Part shown: positions 44,315 through 55,916 of the stretch, one piece after another | How the letters are laid out: each line of letters starts with the position of its first letter | Position numbering within the stretch: position 1 is the first letter of the stretch | Source: Flammulina velutipes | Lineage: Eukaryota > Basidiomycota > Agaricomycetes > Agaricales > Physalacriaceae | Reading direction: 5' to 3' | DNA length: 64,000 bases | Assembly (NCBI GenBank): GCA_011800155.1 | Contig: CM022369.1 | Coordinates: 496,001 to 560,000 of the forward strand | Translations under genes and position numbers: made by a program | The notes under the pieces: generated by a model | Database searches by the model: none | What the model saw: the letters and a program-made list of their open reading frames with translations, nothing else | Told to the model about the DNA's origin: nothing

Positions 44315-45158
44315 ATGTCTAGCCTCGCAGGTCTTTCCGCCTCGGTTACGCGTATTCTCTTCCTCAGCGGATTCCCGAAGGAGTTGAAGACAAAGGACAT
44401 CCAGAGCGCCTTTGCCGATTGGGAGGGGGGAAACGGAGGATTCAAGATTAAATGGCTAGACGACACCAGTCTGTTAATTGTCTTCCAAGATCCGTCAGTC
44501 GGTGAGTCCTTGCTTGGTGCATGCGTGCAATGCGCATGTCTTGCTGCCTCTATCAGTGAACGATGTCTTGCTGACTTGTCCATTTCCAGCCAAACGAGCA
44601 TACCTGCAAACGCTTGCCTATCCTCCCCCTATCCTCACGTCTGCGGACGGTGTTAGTGCCATTATCAAGCCATACGACGGCCCCGATGCCCAAAATGTAA
44701 TCCAGAACGTCAATTCGCGACACACGTCGAACCCATCCCGGTCCCACAACAACCGCGCCAATTCCATCTCCGTCTTTCCCAACCGCGGAATGTCCACCTC
44801 CATTTCTGGAAACAACTTCCGCCCAACAAACTTGCAGAACGTACCCCCCATTGCAGAGTTCCAGACGAACACCGTCAACGGCGACCATTCGCCCACGTTG
44901 CCTAATATCCCTACGCATCCCACTCTCAATTCGTTGATTACTTCTTCCTTGGGAGACGCCGTGAACAATCCTAGCCATCCCCCGCAGGATCCCGCAATTC
45001 TCGCAACGAGCCTGTCGCCAGACATGAACTCGTTCGTCAGTGGTCCCAGAATTGGCGACCCTGGCAAGAGGATGCTTGGTGCGGCGCTGGGCGTCAGGCA
45101 TCCTGGTCTCGGTCCCAGGATGGCCAATGGACACAGCACTGGCGTTGCGGTCGAGTAA
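44315..45158 (+). CDS. RRM-like domain protein (R3HCC1-like)
   Basis: About 250 residues in two exons. The start at 44315 gives MSSLAGLSASVTRILFLSGF; the upstream in-frame codon is TTG. Residues of roughly 12-75 read as a degenerate RNA-recognition motif: ILFLSGFPKELKTKDIQSAF, FKIKWLDDTSLLIVFQDPSV and, after an intron beginning at 44501 (GTGAGT), AKRAYLQTLAY. The W-x-D-D-T-x-x-x-x-V-F core is like that in R3HCC1/NCBP3-type proteins, which act in mRNA cap or exon-junction contexts. The rest is Asn/Ser/Pro-rich and probably disordered, ending GHSTGVAVE. No typical RNP1 octamer is present, so RNA binding is inferred. Confidence 0.65.
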
Positions 45159-46532
45159 AGAGCAAGCATTCTCCTATACACACAGTTCATTCATTCGCTT
45201 CGGCTTCTTCTGCACATGTTCCCCTTTTTACTTACCTGTACGATATGGATGGCCTTTATTGTTTCTGACTGGATTAACTCGCGAACGGAAGGCGGTGGAA
45301 GGTGTCATGTTTTGTCACTGTAACCAATAACATTCCTTTAGGCTTTTCATCCAACAACGTAATCGCATAGTGGAATATAATTCAATACTTCAGCCCGTTG
45401 CAACGTTCTGGTGTTGTTACAAGCAAGGAGCCGGCCGGAGGGGATGCTCACCGGAAATTACCTTTCTTGTACTTGCGAAAGACCACTGTAACACATCAGG
45501 GCACTGACATGATGCAACTGATCGTGCGTCCCTTTCTAGCTCAAAGGTCAACAGCTAAACAACAGCTAACTTTATTCGCGAAGCTCACCGCGGTTCCCCT
45601 TTGTTCTCGACCATTTCACAGATGTGCACCATCACGATGGCCCCGTTCTTCTAGTGATTCATGCTGCTGTACATGATGTTCTGGCGCTTTCGCTAAGGTT
45701 CCTGAAGGTGTTTCGGTCTTGTCAATTTGTGGGCTGAGGCTGGGCTCGCTTCTTCCGCCTGCGCAGTGTCACTCTGGAATGGTACGATGACGCGCTTCCA
45801 TAGCCGTCGGGTCGCGCTCTTATTATCATTCTCTACCCAATGGGTACCTTTCCTCAAGCCTGCAAAGCTTAGCGCCTCTCGCCCTCTCTCGCCACAACGG
45901 AGCTCTCCTTGGCCCTGTTCATGCGAAATTTATCCACTTGTCGTCAGGCCGGTCGACCGTCGACTTCTGATTCCAACAAATAATGACACGGATGATATTG
46001 GTCCATCATCGGATGTCTACCATTCTTTTATGTTACCCAACTTGGGTTTACGCAGTACATCTCTTGTTGAGCCTTCTGAGCGCTTTGGTGCTCTTTGTCC
46101 TGGCATATCCCAATCGGCTCACGTTCACTCGGTACTTGTAACCTTCAATTGAGATCTCCCCGATATGTCAAACCCCTACACAATTTGACATCTTCGATGA
46201 GTTCTTTAACCTTCAGGCGTGCAACCAGCGCCAGGCGGAACCATGATATTTGATCTTCCCAATACAGTGTCAAGTGGTGAGTTGCCTATTTTAATCATTT
46301 TCGCCTTGCCGGTTGACGGTCACTGACGGGTCTGATATCCCATTGTACGCAGCCCTGATCAGCGCCACATTCTTACGCCCAGCAAAGACGCGCGGGACAT
46401 TTTGACGAATGAATAACAATGAGGCGTCGAAACGCCGCGATCATATATAAGGCCCCCTCCTTCTTGCTGGTTTCTCCTTCACATTTACCTCAGGCTTATA
46501 GTCCTTTGATCCTCTTGAGCGGCTAGTCCACT
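45159..46532. other. 1.4 kb upstream region of the Tyr/Ser-rich gene
   Basis: Apart from the TATA box at 46443-46450, this holds no gene that I can support. A plus-strand frame at 45727-46152 has no codon or family features that set it apart from chance. The long upstream region compared with most neighbours may reflect more regulatory sequence. Confidence 0.5.
46443..46450 (+). promoter_or_regulatory. TATA box upstream of the Tyr/Ser-rich gene
   Basis: A clear ATATATAAGG sequence lies 83-90 bp upstream of the ATG at 46533, a good position for a fungal TATA box with a leader of about 50 nt. Strong TATA boxes often mark regulated genes. Confidence 0.6.
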
Positions 46533-47419
46533 ATGCAAAGCTACTACAACTATCCCGCCGAATCTTCACGAACTGTGTCTCGTCAATGCTCATCTGCACC
46601 CGCAGACCCCAGTACGTTTTCTCACAGCCTTTCAACCACTTGTGCCTGACGAGTTACGCCACAGATGGAAAAGACGGGTATCCTTACTGGGAACCTTCAC
46701 AGCAAGCGTCCGCAAGCTACACCTCGCTGTACAATGCCTATGGTTACCCCATCTCCTCAATTCCCCCCTCGTTGAATACATCGTACGCCACTGAAGCTGA
46801 CTTGGCGTCCCCCATATCTATTTATTCCGACGACTCGCCATACGAGACGTCTAACTCCTATCCCGGGCAGGAATATGATATGGATGTGGACGGATCTCAT
46901 TCGGTCTACTCCCACCCACATTGCTATTCAACGGATGCGCCACCTCCACCCCCACCGAACTCCTGGGCCGCGCCTGACAGCCAGTGTCAATGGGAATATC
47001 CAAAACCCTACGAGTCTTCGTCACAGCAATATGATTACGATCCGGAGACTGGCATATGTGTCTATGAACACGACTTTGCTGATGGAGTGTACGAAATCGT
47101 TCGTTCCAGTGGTACACAATCGGAAGGCCCGGATGATCATGCCCCTTTTGTCGCTTCTGGTTATTACCAGCCACAGCATTACTACGCCGACGAATCTTCA
47201 GGTTCATCTGCATCCCCTCTGGCGCCGGTTGCCTTATCAGATGCCGCTCCGTCGTGGCAAACGCCATCTACCTTTTCTTCTCAACATTCATATACACTAC
47301 TCCCGTCTAGTCCTGACTCCATTCCCCTCCATCAGCCACGGCCAACTCGACGTTTCGATTATCAGAAGATGAACGACATCGCGGCATCACTTGAGGCTGC
47401 TATGTCTTCGGACCGCTAG
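46533..47419 (+). CDS. Tyr/Ser/Pro-rich protein of unknown function
   Basis: Two exons encode about 277 residues. The first starts at 46533 (MQSYYNYPAESSRTVSRQCS) and joins through an intron with donor GTACGT (46611-46663) to NGKDGYPYWEPSQQ. The protein is rich in Tyr, Ser, Pro, Asp and Gln with no long hydrophobic segment; it includes a poly-Pro run (APPPPPPNSW) and ends with a short helix-like piece, FDYQKMNDIAASLEAAMSS. I know no matching domain. The composition resembles low-complexity transcription-regulator or condensate-forming regions, but that is inference. A TATA box sits just upstream. It converges with the homeodomain-like gene, 342 bp apart. Confidence 0.65.
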
Positions 47420-47761
47420 TAGGCTCGTTGACACAGTTACTCCAGGCCTTCGCTACTTTTATGTCCTTCACGAACTCTGGGTTTTTTGACGGTCTTATTT
47501 ACTACACTGCATACTATTACACCAGTTCCCAGTTCCCCTTTCGCATCCATGTAGCATAGTCACGTTTAGCATTGCATTTCATCATATCCTGACAAGCTAC
47601 TGGTACATCACATTTATTCAAGGTACTTCGAACCCTAATCCAAGAGGCATTACGATATACAGGCATTGAAGACATAATCAAGAAAACAGAATAACGAGGT
47701 TGAAAAAAGTATCGCGGGGTTGGACAAATACGTATGTACTAAGGTAGACGTCTAGATGTGA
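47420..47761. other. convergent 3' spacer
   Basis: Spacer between two converging genes, presumably their 3' UTRs. No gene seen. Confidence 0.5.
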
Positions 47762-49310
47762 TCAAAAACATCCTCCAGCGGAGACCGTCCTCATGCGGCT
47801 CATGGCAAAATTAGACATCGAACACCTCCGAATGCGGCTTGGTGGAACACGAGGTCGTTGCAACGCAGTCTGTGACACCGCGAGACTAGAGGGGTGAAGA
47901 AATTGAAAACAGGGCGTAGGTTTGCCGGGTGGAATTATGGGTGTAATGCGCGGGGACGGCGAAATCGATGGAGCCGTGGAGGCACTAGAAACGACCTGAG
48001 AAATGGGATGATCGTCAACTAACCAGCCATCGAAGTCATTGAATGCGTCATGGAGGGCGTGAGATGGTGCAGATGCACGGCAATCTTCGTATCCTGTCAA
48101 GAGACCGTCATAATACGAGTTCCTGCGATTCGCCATATACTCCTCGTAGCTCCCACAGGTTCCAGCAGATAACGGCATCGCGGACTGGTGCACCAAGTCA
48201 TACAAACTGGGATCTTCTTTCTCTGGGCAGATCCCTACAGTCAGCGGCAGTATGAGGGACGCCTCGTACGCGTATGTTAGAGGTAACACGCCGTCCAGGT
48301 CGGCAAAAGATGGTAGATATGGGCTTTCAGGATCCTCGATTACGTTGTACGGTGAGAGGAGGTGAGGATCAGGCATCGCGCCGGCAGGCAAGAAGATATC
48401 GCGAGGGTTAATAGTCATGTCAGAGGGCGAGAAGGAATCGGCAACGAGAGTGGGCTGGAGCGCGGATAGGTCTTGTGGCGTAGAAAATTCCAGTTTGGGC
48501 TCCTTTCGGGCGAAGAGTGTTGAGATAGTGGCTTGTCCAGGTCCCGTAAGTGCGGAGGCAGTATTGATACGATGGGGAAGCAATTGTGGTGGCTTTTTAT
48601 CTGGGATGCGATCGTCCGGTGATTCCTCCTTGACCTTGATGGCAGGTGAGGATTCCTTTTTGATGACGTTCGTCGAGATTTGGGAGAATGGCTGGCGCTT
48701 GGAAATGGTTTGTCTTTTGCGGGGAGGTGGCGCGAATTTTGCAGTTGTGCTCTAGAAGACGTCGTTCAGAAGGGCTTGAGAGACAGCGACATAAACCTAC
48801 TTGAGACCCGTCGACAGCTTTCTCCTGGGCCTTCTTTTGACGACTCCTGGCCAAGTTGTTAAAACGCTCTTCTTTGGCAACGCGGAGACCTATGAAGACG
48901 TTGAGTTCATGCTACAGCGACTTGGCGACTGGCTACCTCGAGAATGGAAGTAATCGTACAGGTGTCGCCTGTCGACGCTGTAACGTTCTTGGAGGTCTTT
49001 CCGGATAGCGAAGGACGGCATATATGCGCCTGGTCGGATGTGAACTTCCATTTCGCGTACGAGATCAGGCCCAAGTCTGGCAGCGAGATCTAAGGAAAGG
49101 CGGTAAGGCTCAAGAACGAAACCGACAAGTAGACGACGTACGATGGGGGTTGACGCGTCGCGGTTTTGGGCGGTCTTCAGCATCGTCGGCGAGCACAGCT
49201 TCGCCGTCGTCGCCAACAGAGCGTTTGCGCTTGCGGGGCTGTTCAGCAGAGAAGGCGTAGGCAAGAAAAGAGTTGGGCGTTTGGCGCTGTCCACTGGGTT
49301 TCGCGTCCAT
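47762..49310 (-). CDS. homeodomain-like transcription regulator
   Basis: About 465 residues in four exons, starting at 49310 (MDAKPSGQRQTPNSFLAYAF). A basic nuclear-signal-like patch (QPRKRKRS) precedes a helical domain: RLGPDLVREMEVHIRPGAYM, then FAIRKDLQERYSVDRRHLYD and YFHSRGLRVAKEERFNNLAR. The last part is laid out like helix 3 of a homeodomain, with YDYFHSRG where WFxNxR is usual, followed by a basic tail (RSRQKKAQEKA). Two introns here were placed by frame, with donors GTACGT and GTAGCC. The C-terminal half is Ser/Pro/Asp-rich and acidic in places, as in activation domains. DNA binding is inferred; the partners and targets are unknown. Confidence 0.65.
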
Positions 49311-49481
49311 GATGGTGGTTGAAGACTAAGCTGTCTCAGCCTGACGTCAAGCGCTTTCGAGTTGTTATAAAGAAGTATATCACGTGACGGTATACGCGCC
49401 ACTTTAGTAAACTTTTTAGTGCTTCTGTCTCAGACCGGCCACATAATTTCGCGCACAGACCATCCAGTCCACAAATGCATT

Positions 49482-52400
49482 CTAAAAATACAGACTAGCA
49501 GCGAATACAACTATGAGGAAATAAGAAGGTGGCCAGCTTGATAAAAGTAGGACTCACTGTCTCTCTTAATCTTTATTTGCGACTCCTCCATCTTTTTGAA
49601 CAACTCGGCGTCGCCAATGACTCGAGCGGCATCACGCACTTCGCGACAGGTCTCGTCTAGTCGTGTTATTACACGCACAATGGTACCCTCAGCAATGTCC
49701 GTCAACGATGTTATTTGTTCAAATGGCTGCAAAGATCCATCAGCGTCGCCCGTCGGCAAGAGGTGATCACAGTAGGTACGAACCATTCCTTTTGCCCATT
49801 CATAGACAACCTCCATAAGTCCGAACTTGAGGTTCGAACGGAAGTCTTCGACGGGCACCTTGTGTTTATCCTGTAGTCTACTGACTCGGTCGCTGATGGC
49901 CATGATAGCATCCCTGCCTTCTTCGAGCTTAGGAGGAACGACCGGCTCGACATCTGTCTTTTCTTGGAAGACGAAACAGGATAGCAGTGCGACGACTTCT
50001 TCAGGCTCGTAATTTGCCAGTGTGTTTTCCAAGATCAGTTCCGTCAGTACGAGCTCGTTTGCCGAGTTGATCTAAGAATTAGTTGAACGCGCAGTAACAG
50101 CGTAAGGATAGTCATCTACCTCGCATGCCACACGGCCTTTTAGTAACACCGTCGAGTTGGCATCGATAAATTTGAGCTCTTTCAGAACCTCAACTCGCTG
50201 CTCGTAATCCGGGATCAATTCCAGATTCTGATCAGAAATGGCCAGCTTGAGCTGGGCAACGTTGGCTCTTAAGAGTTTCTCAGCATGAATGATAGAATAC
50301 TAGAAATACTATCAGTCGGACATCAACAATGAATTTGAAAGCGTACATGGGCTTCAAAATCAAGACAGGACGTGCACGTCAAACTTCGCAGCTGTTGAAA
50401 TGTCGAAGCCCTAGCCTTCAATATCTCCTGGAATTCCAAAGAACGAGTGCGACTCCAATCCACCTCGGGAATAACCCCGGCGGTGATCCATTCCTTTGCT
50501 ACGGAACCTAAATCCGATATGCACTGATTCATTCGAGACATCAAGTGGCGGTCGACGATGGCATCGACATCAAGCTGTTAACATCACTGTCAAAAAGTGG
50601 CTCTCGGATGAGAAGACCATACCTTAAGGATTTTAGTTGTAACAAGGGCGATGCTCGTCACCGGAACTGCCGTCAGCTCGTACTTGCCATCTAAAACGAC
50701 CAACGACCGAGATGTCGGTGGCCATCGAGGGGCTATCGCGTTAGGATCTAGATCTATGATATTGTCTTGTGAGGTAGTTTTGTTATAGAGGCATGAGTAG
50801 CATACCAAATTTTCCAGACTTAGTATCATCATCCACCAGGGCCAGAATGAAGTACATCTTAGTCACGTCTAACTTCCCTCCTTCAGACTGCTTGACTGGG
50901 GCGGCCTTCAACAAAGCGGCTATGTTGTTAGTCTTGAAATGCTAAACATAACAGTGAGCTCGCGAACGTAAAAGATAGGAAACACGACCGACATGATCCC
51001 GGAGTACAACTACGCGCCCAGGAGCCATCAGCTTCGATCCGTGAGGTCGCTTCGCTGTCATCGTTAAAAGGCTTTCATTTTGATCCACTAACATCTGAGA
51101 AAGGTCGTAGAACCTCTCGATGTCCGAGTTGCATTGATCACAGTCAAGTTTTGCCAGTTTACTGAGGGCTTGCTCTCCCTTGAACAGTTTCAGCACAAAC
51201 ACGAAGGTGACCCAACAAACATACTGCAATGACTTGCTTCTGCTGTTCAGGTAGAAGGCGTTGGGACGCGTTCTCTGAAAAACTCCTCTTGATCATTTCT
51301 TCGACCTTCAAGGCCTCCACTCGAAGAAGATTGAGGATCATATTGTAGGTCAGCCTGAATTGCGAGGAGAGTTTCCCGGGAGTGCCTAACATCATGGTGT
51401 TCAATGCACCTTGCTAATTCATGGTTACAAAATGTGCTTCGAAACAAAATAGAATGCAGCATACCTCAGGTAAGGAATCCCCAGCCACAATTATGACCGT
51501 GCCAGTAGGATCAAGGCCACGACGTCCAGCACGACCCGCCATCTGCGTGTATTCGCCGGGAAGAATATCACGGAAACTGCGCCCATCATGCTTGCGTATG
51601 CTAGAGAAGACAACACATTTCGCAGGCATGTTGACACCCTTGAGTGTGATTAATTATGTGAGCTATTCGGAGAATTCCAACACACCATTGCAAAAGTTTC
51701 TGTAGCAAATAGGATTTTCACCAGTCCTCTGGCGAAGAGAATTTCAACCAGCTAGACGACATTGTGAGAAAAAATCAGTTGAATCTGTAAAACAAACCTC
51801 TTTAACGATAGGAAGTAAGCCACCGTGGTGTATTCCAATACCGCGAGTGAGAAGATCCCTCATACGACTGATTTGAGGTAACTTCTTGTCAGAGCCTGGA
51901 TTCTAGATAAGCTATTGTGCAGTCCTTGGGGATGGATGTTACCTTTCAATCTCGACAACGCCTTCTCGATGGCAACGTGCACTTCACTCTTCTCTATCGC
52001 ACTGCATAAATCCTGGTTGGTCAGAGTTGATGCATTTTCTTCACAACGCTTCTTGGACAAGGTGAAGACGACCACAGGAAGAAGAGCTTTTTTGCGAAGG
52101 TGGCCCAGCAAATGCACGTAAAGGTTCTTGTCGACAGTTCCACCATGCCCGCCCCGGTAGCCTCCACCGCCTCCCCCTCCGCCACGGCCTCCTCTTGGTG
52201 GGGGAGCAAATCCACGTCCACCACGCTGGGCACCACGTTGAGCACCGCCACGCGCACCACCCCTTTGAACAGGAGGTAATCCTGCGGCCTCACGTTCTTT
52301 GTCTTGTTTACGTCTCAAAGCCTCGCCAGCCTCCTTGTAACTGAATGACGATAGATCAGACCTGCGATATTGACGAGACGAAGACGTGTTTACCCTTGTC

Positions 52401-54212
52401 CTAAGAAATTCCTCTTTGCGTCCACGATCTTGAACATGTCGCGCCCCGCATACAGGTAATGCTCCAACGGGACGGGACGTTGTGCCGTCGAAATCACATA
52501 GATATCTTTCTTCTTGGTGCGTCTGATGGCACGTCAAACTCGAGAGACAAAGCAAGGGAAATGAACACACCCAACCCAGTCGGCAAATTCTCGAGTATTT
52601 GGAACAGTGGCCGATAGCAAGATGATGTTAACATGTTCCGGCAGCATGATGATGACCTCTTCCCAGACTACACCTCGCTGTGGCAAGAGTCAATTCCGGG
52701 GAAACTGGGCTTTCTGGGTACCTACCTCGGCATCGTTCACATAATGCACTTCATCGAAGATAACAAATTCCACATCCCGAATGAGATCAGCCCCCTTGTA
52801 AAGCATGCTTCGAAGAATTTCAGTTGTCATAATTAGGCAACTAGCTTCGGGATTTATTTGCACATCGCCGGTCAAGATTCCGACCGAGTTGGATGAAAAG
52901 GTTTGTTTGAAGTCTCTGAACTTTTGGTTCGACAAAGCCTTGATGGGCGAGGTGTAAATTGCCCTTTCATTTCGGTTAGTGTGATTCTTGAGATGATTGA
53001 GGCCTGTTTACCTCGTCATATGTTTCTCAGCCAGGGCAATGGCGTACTCAGCGACAACGGTCTTCCCTGCCGAGGTGTGAGCAGCGACGAACACGGAGTC
53101 GCCCATTTCAAGATGGTAGACCGCATGTTTTTGGAAATTATCAAGTTCAAATGGGTACTAGCGAAAAATGAGCGATTATCCGCCTCGCGGGACAATACTG
53201 ACCTTGTGGGCCATGTCGGGTACAAGCTCGTGAAAATTCTTCATTGGTGAGTGTATGTCGATCACATGTGCCCAATCTCGCTTTTGAATATGGGGTCGTC
53301 GAGTTCGTTTAGGTGCCTGTGCGGGTCTAAGATGTGAACGCTATAATAACATGAGTTGCAATATGGGATGCCAAGGTGCAGCGAGCAGCACCGTTGTCGG
53401 AAGGAGGTCGTCAATCTCGTTGTCTCGACTGGAAGGCAATTCGTCGCCAAAGTCGCCACCAATCTGTTACTTTTGGTCAGGCGTAACGAACGGGGACGAC
53501 GGAACAGCCATGTACCTCATCATCGGCCTCTTCATGTAGCTCGCGTCGCCGATCTGTTGACTCGTCAAGTTCCAATAGTCCAGTCTCTTCAGTATCATCT
53601 CCGGGCAAACGAAGACCTCTTGACAATCCGGGGGGAACAGTCCTCAAGCCTTTCTTTATATCGCCAACGTCTACAGCATCGGAGCTGAGGAGTACGTCGT
53701 CAAGACCTCCAGGCCAGAACGGAACATGTCCAGATTTGCCTCTGACAAAGCTAGTGCTTGGACCAGGCGCTCGCTCAAGAGAAGTAGACGCAACGCCACT
53801 CAAAACGCGCGGATTTGGCGTCTGTGGTTCTGTGAGCGCCTGGAGAATATCATTGTGCAGAGTCCAACCTCAATGTATCCCGTAACGCGGCCATCCAGTC
53901 CAGTCCTGACAAAAGATAGACTTGTCGGCGGTGCGGAAGGAGATGCGGGCAACAGAGACGGGATTGATATATCCTCCTTCCAATGCCTAGATAGCGCTTA
54001 ACGTCGAGCTTCATGCAAAGAGTACCCAATTACAGTTGGTAATGCGGCAGCCAGTGCGATGGTAGGCGATCCTTGGGCGCAAGTATTTTCCTTTCTATAT
54101 CCTGTATAATTTGTTCGCGCGATGGAGGATGGGCGAGCCCAAGCTGTTCAAGGATACTTTGCGCATTGCTAGACTTTGGATGGACAATTTGTTCACCAAG
54201 TTCGACGTCCAT
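49482..54212 (-). CDS. SKI2: SKI2-type DExH RNA helicase
   Basis: The helicase of the Ski complex, which feeds mRNA to the cytoplasmic exosome; roughly 1,300 residues with a dozen or more introns. The start at 54212 gives [15 protein letters not shown]; early blocks include [11 protein letters not shown] and [20 protein letters not shown], the Ski2 N-terminal signature. Helicase motifs: [16 protein letters not shown] (motif I), [11 protein letters not shown] (DEVH box), [15 protein letters not shown], and [12 protein letters not shown] (motif VI). Between the RecA domains lies an Arg/Gly-rich insert at about 52140-52270. The C-terminal helical domain ends [20 protein letters not shown] ... 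[12 protein letters not shown], the end requiring an intron at about 49512-49559. This last block separates Ski2/Mtr4 enzymes from other helicases, and the Ski2 N-terminal signature argues against Mtr4. Confidence 0.95.
52140..52270 (-). repeat. RGG-box-like insert in SKI2
   Basis: GGTGG/CGTGG-type repeats encode an Arg/Gly-rich stretch ([18 protein letters not shown], then a run of Gly) inside the helicase, between the two RecA domains. RGG boxes often bind RNA. Confidence 0.8.
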
Positions 54213-54488
54213 TTCAAGCACAACCCTCGATGGTAAAACCCGCTAAATGTTTATTTGAACTCCGCTAACCGGCTATTGGTGCCGATGGTCTCCCTCCGAG
54301 TCGGAAAGAATCAAGATGCTACTTTTAATGAATTCAGCGAGCGGATACAAACGAAACGTGGATTAGATTGACTATACGTAGGTATGTGCATTATGTATGT
54401 ACAAGCTATACAACATTATATGTGTGTATGTACGATGAGATAAGCAGGAAAAGAAAACCCATGAAGAGACTTCACCTTCAAGTTGAGG

Positions 54489-55916
54489 TCAAGGAGTACC
54501 ACGACGTTGCCGTCTGGTCGCGTAGACAACTTGAACACGTATGTAGTGGCGGCCACGCCCTTCAGTAATTTCCTTGAACGCGTTCCTCTCCAGTTCGTTC
54601 ACTAAAGTCTCCGGAACTCCACTCCCAAGCAGCAAAGGACGACCTGACTTCAGGAAGGACTGTGGAAAAATCACGTCAAATTCTAGAATCGTGATGAATT
54701 GGTATGCAAGACTCACTGAAATATCATCTGCCATCTGGTGGCCAATCCGCAAGTCAGACGGATTGTCATGCTTCCACGCCGATGACGGTAGGTAGAAGTT
54801 CTGGTAAGCTACATTCTCAAAAAGAGGATGATTCGCCACCCAGTCGTGAATATTGTCGGCAGCATCCACAGAACCGCCTCGGTTACGTGCAGCTAGCTTC
54901 AAGAACGCGAGCCAACGGGGCCACCATGGTCCAGCGACTGTGACTGTATCCAAATTGACGCGACGATAATGTTCGTCGTAGCAGCCAAAGTCCCATTCAG
55001 TGAGATGTATGAGTCCGCCAGGACGTAGGACGTGGCTGATATGATTTATCAGGCCGAGGAAGTCACGAATCTAAGCAATACATTAGGATGCGGAAAGAAA
55101 CCCTCGATAGGTATACGTACGCCAGAGGAGATCAGCCGCGCGTGGACAACGTTGAAATCGCCATAGAAATGTTCGAGTCCTAGATTGATATCGTCCACTT
55201 CGCTTCTGTATAGATGTCGTTAGTGGCACCAAGGTCCGAATAAGACTAAAATTGACCCAACCTGCAATTGGGAGGCATGTACCTTTCAAAGGACGCGTCA
55301 GAAACGGGGAATATGAGTGGTCATGATTTAGACATACGGAGATTGCATAGGGACCAAGTCTACGGCGACGGCACTACAGTGGGGAAAGTCATGAGCTGCT
55401 TGCATGATCCTAACATCAAATTCAATAAGAGGACGAAGGAATAACTGGGAATGCACGAACCAGGAACCACTTCCACATCCAAGGTCCAATATTGCCTTCG
55501 TCTCTCCTGGTATATCTTCCGCCATGATTGCTTCCAACGGAGGAACGTATCTCCCCATAATTTCTGCTAGCATAGTGTGCTGGTTGTCTACAGAATTTTG
55601 GATGAGACGCGAAAAGGTGAAAGTGGCGAAGGTCCGCACCCAGACGTTCAAGCTCCTCAGCATCCGCCGGTAAACGATACACTTCGGAATAGTTGTTGAG
55701 ATCGCGACCGAACTCTTGTTTATATGCGTTCGCGCGTATAGAGCTAGTCACAGACCAGACCGACGGTGTGGGGGACCCAGAACGCAATGAGACGTCGTAT
55801 GAAGTGAAGGACGAAACAGTGGGTGCTGCACTAAACGGCGTCGAAGAGACAGAGGACAAATCGCTGTCGTCCGTATCGCTGGCTTCGTAGAGTGTATTGT
55901 TCATAGCACTGGCCAT
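54489..55916 (-). CDS. SAM-dependent methyltransferase (LaeA/UMTA type)
   Basis: A class I methyltransferase of about 360 residues. It starts at 55916 (MASAMNNTLYEASDTDDSDL) with a Ser-rich leader, then the family's N-terminal block NNYSEVYRLPADAEELERLD joined across an intron to NQHTMLAEIMG. Motif I is AILDLGCGSGSW, followed after a further intron by IMQAAHDFPHCSAVAVDLVP (motif II with the acidic residue). Later blocks are HISHVLRPGGLIHLTEWDFG and FKEITEGRGRHYIRVQVVYA. The layout (YxLPxDxxELxRLDxQH, then the SAM site) is that of LaeA-like/UMTA enzymes, which include regulators of secondary metabolism, but most relatives in mushrooms are uncharacterised. The substrate is unknown. Confidence 0.85.

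Noticed and set aside
45727..46152. Plus-strand frame of 141 residues in the long upstream region
   Set aside because: No domain, low-complexity reading, and it lies where promoter sequence is expected.
53820..53880. An apparent 29-bp intron or frameshift near the N-terminus of SKI2
   Set aside because: Using the acceptor CACAG 18 bp further on gives a 47-bp intron that joins VTGYIE to TPNPRVLSG in frame, so no oddity remains.
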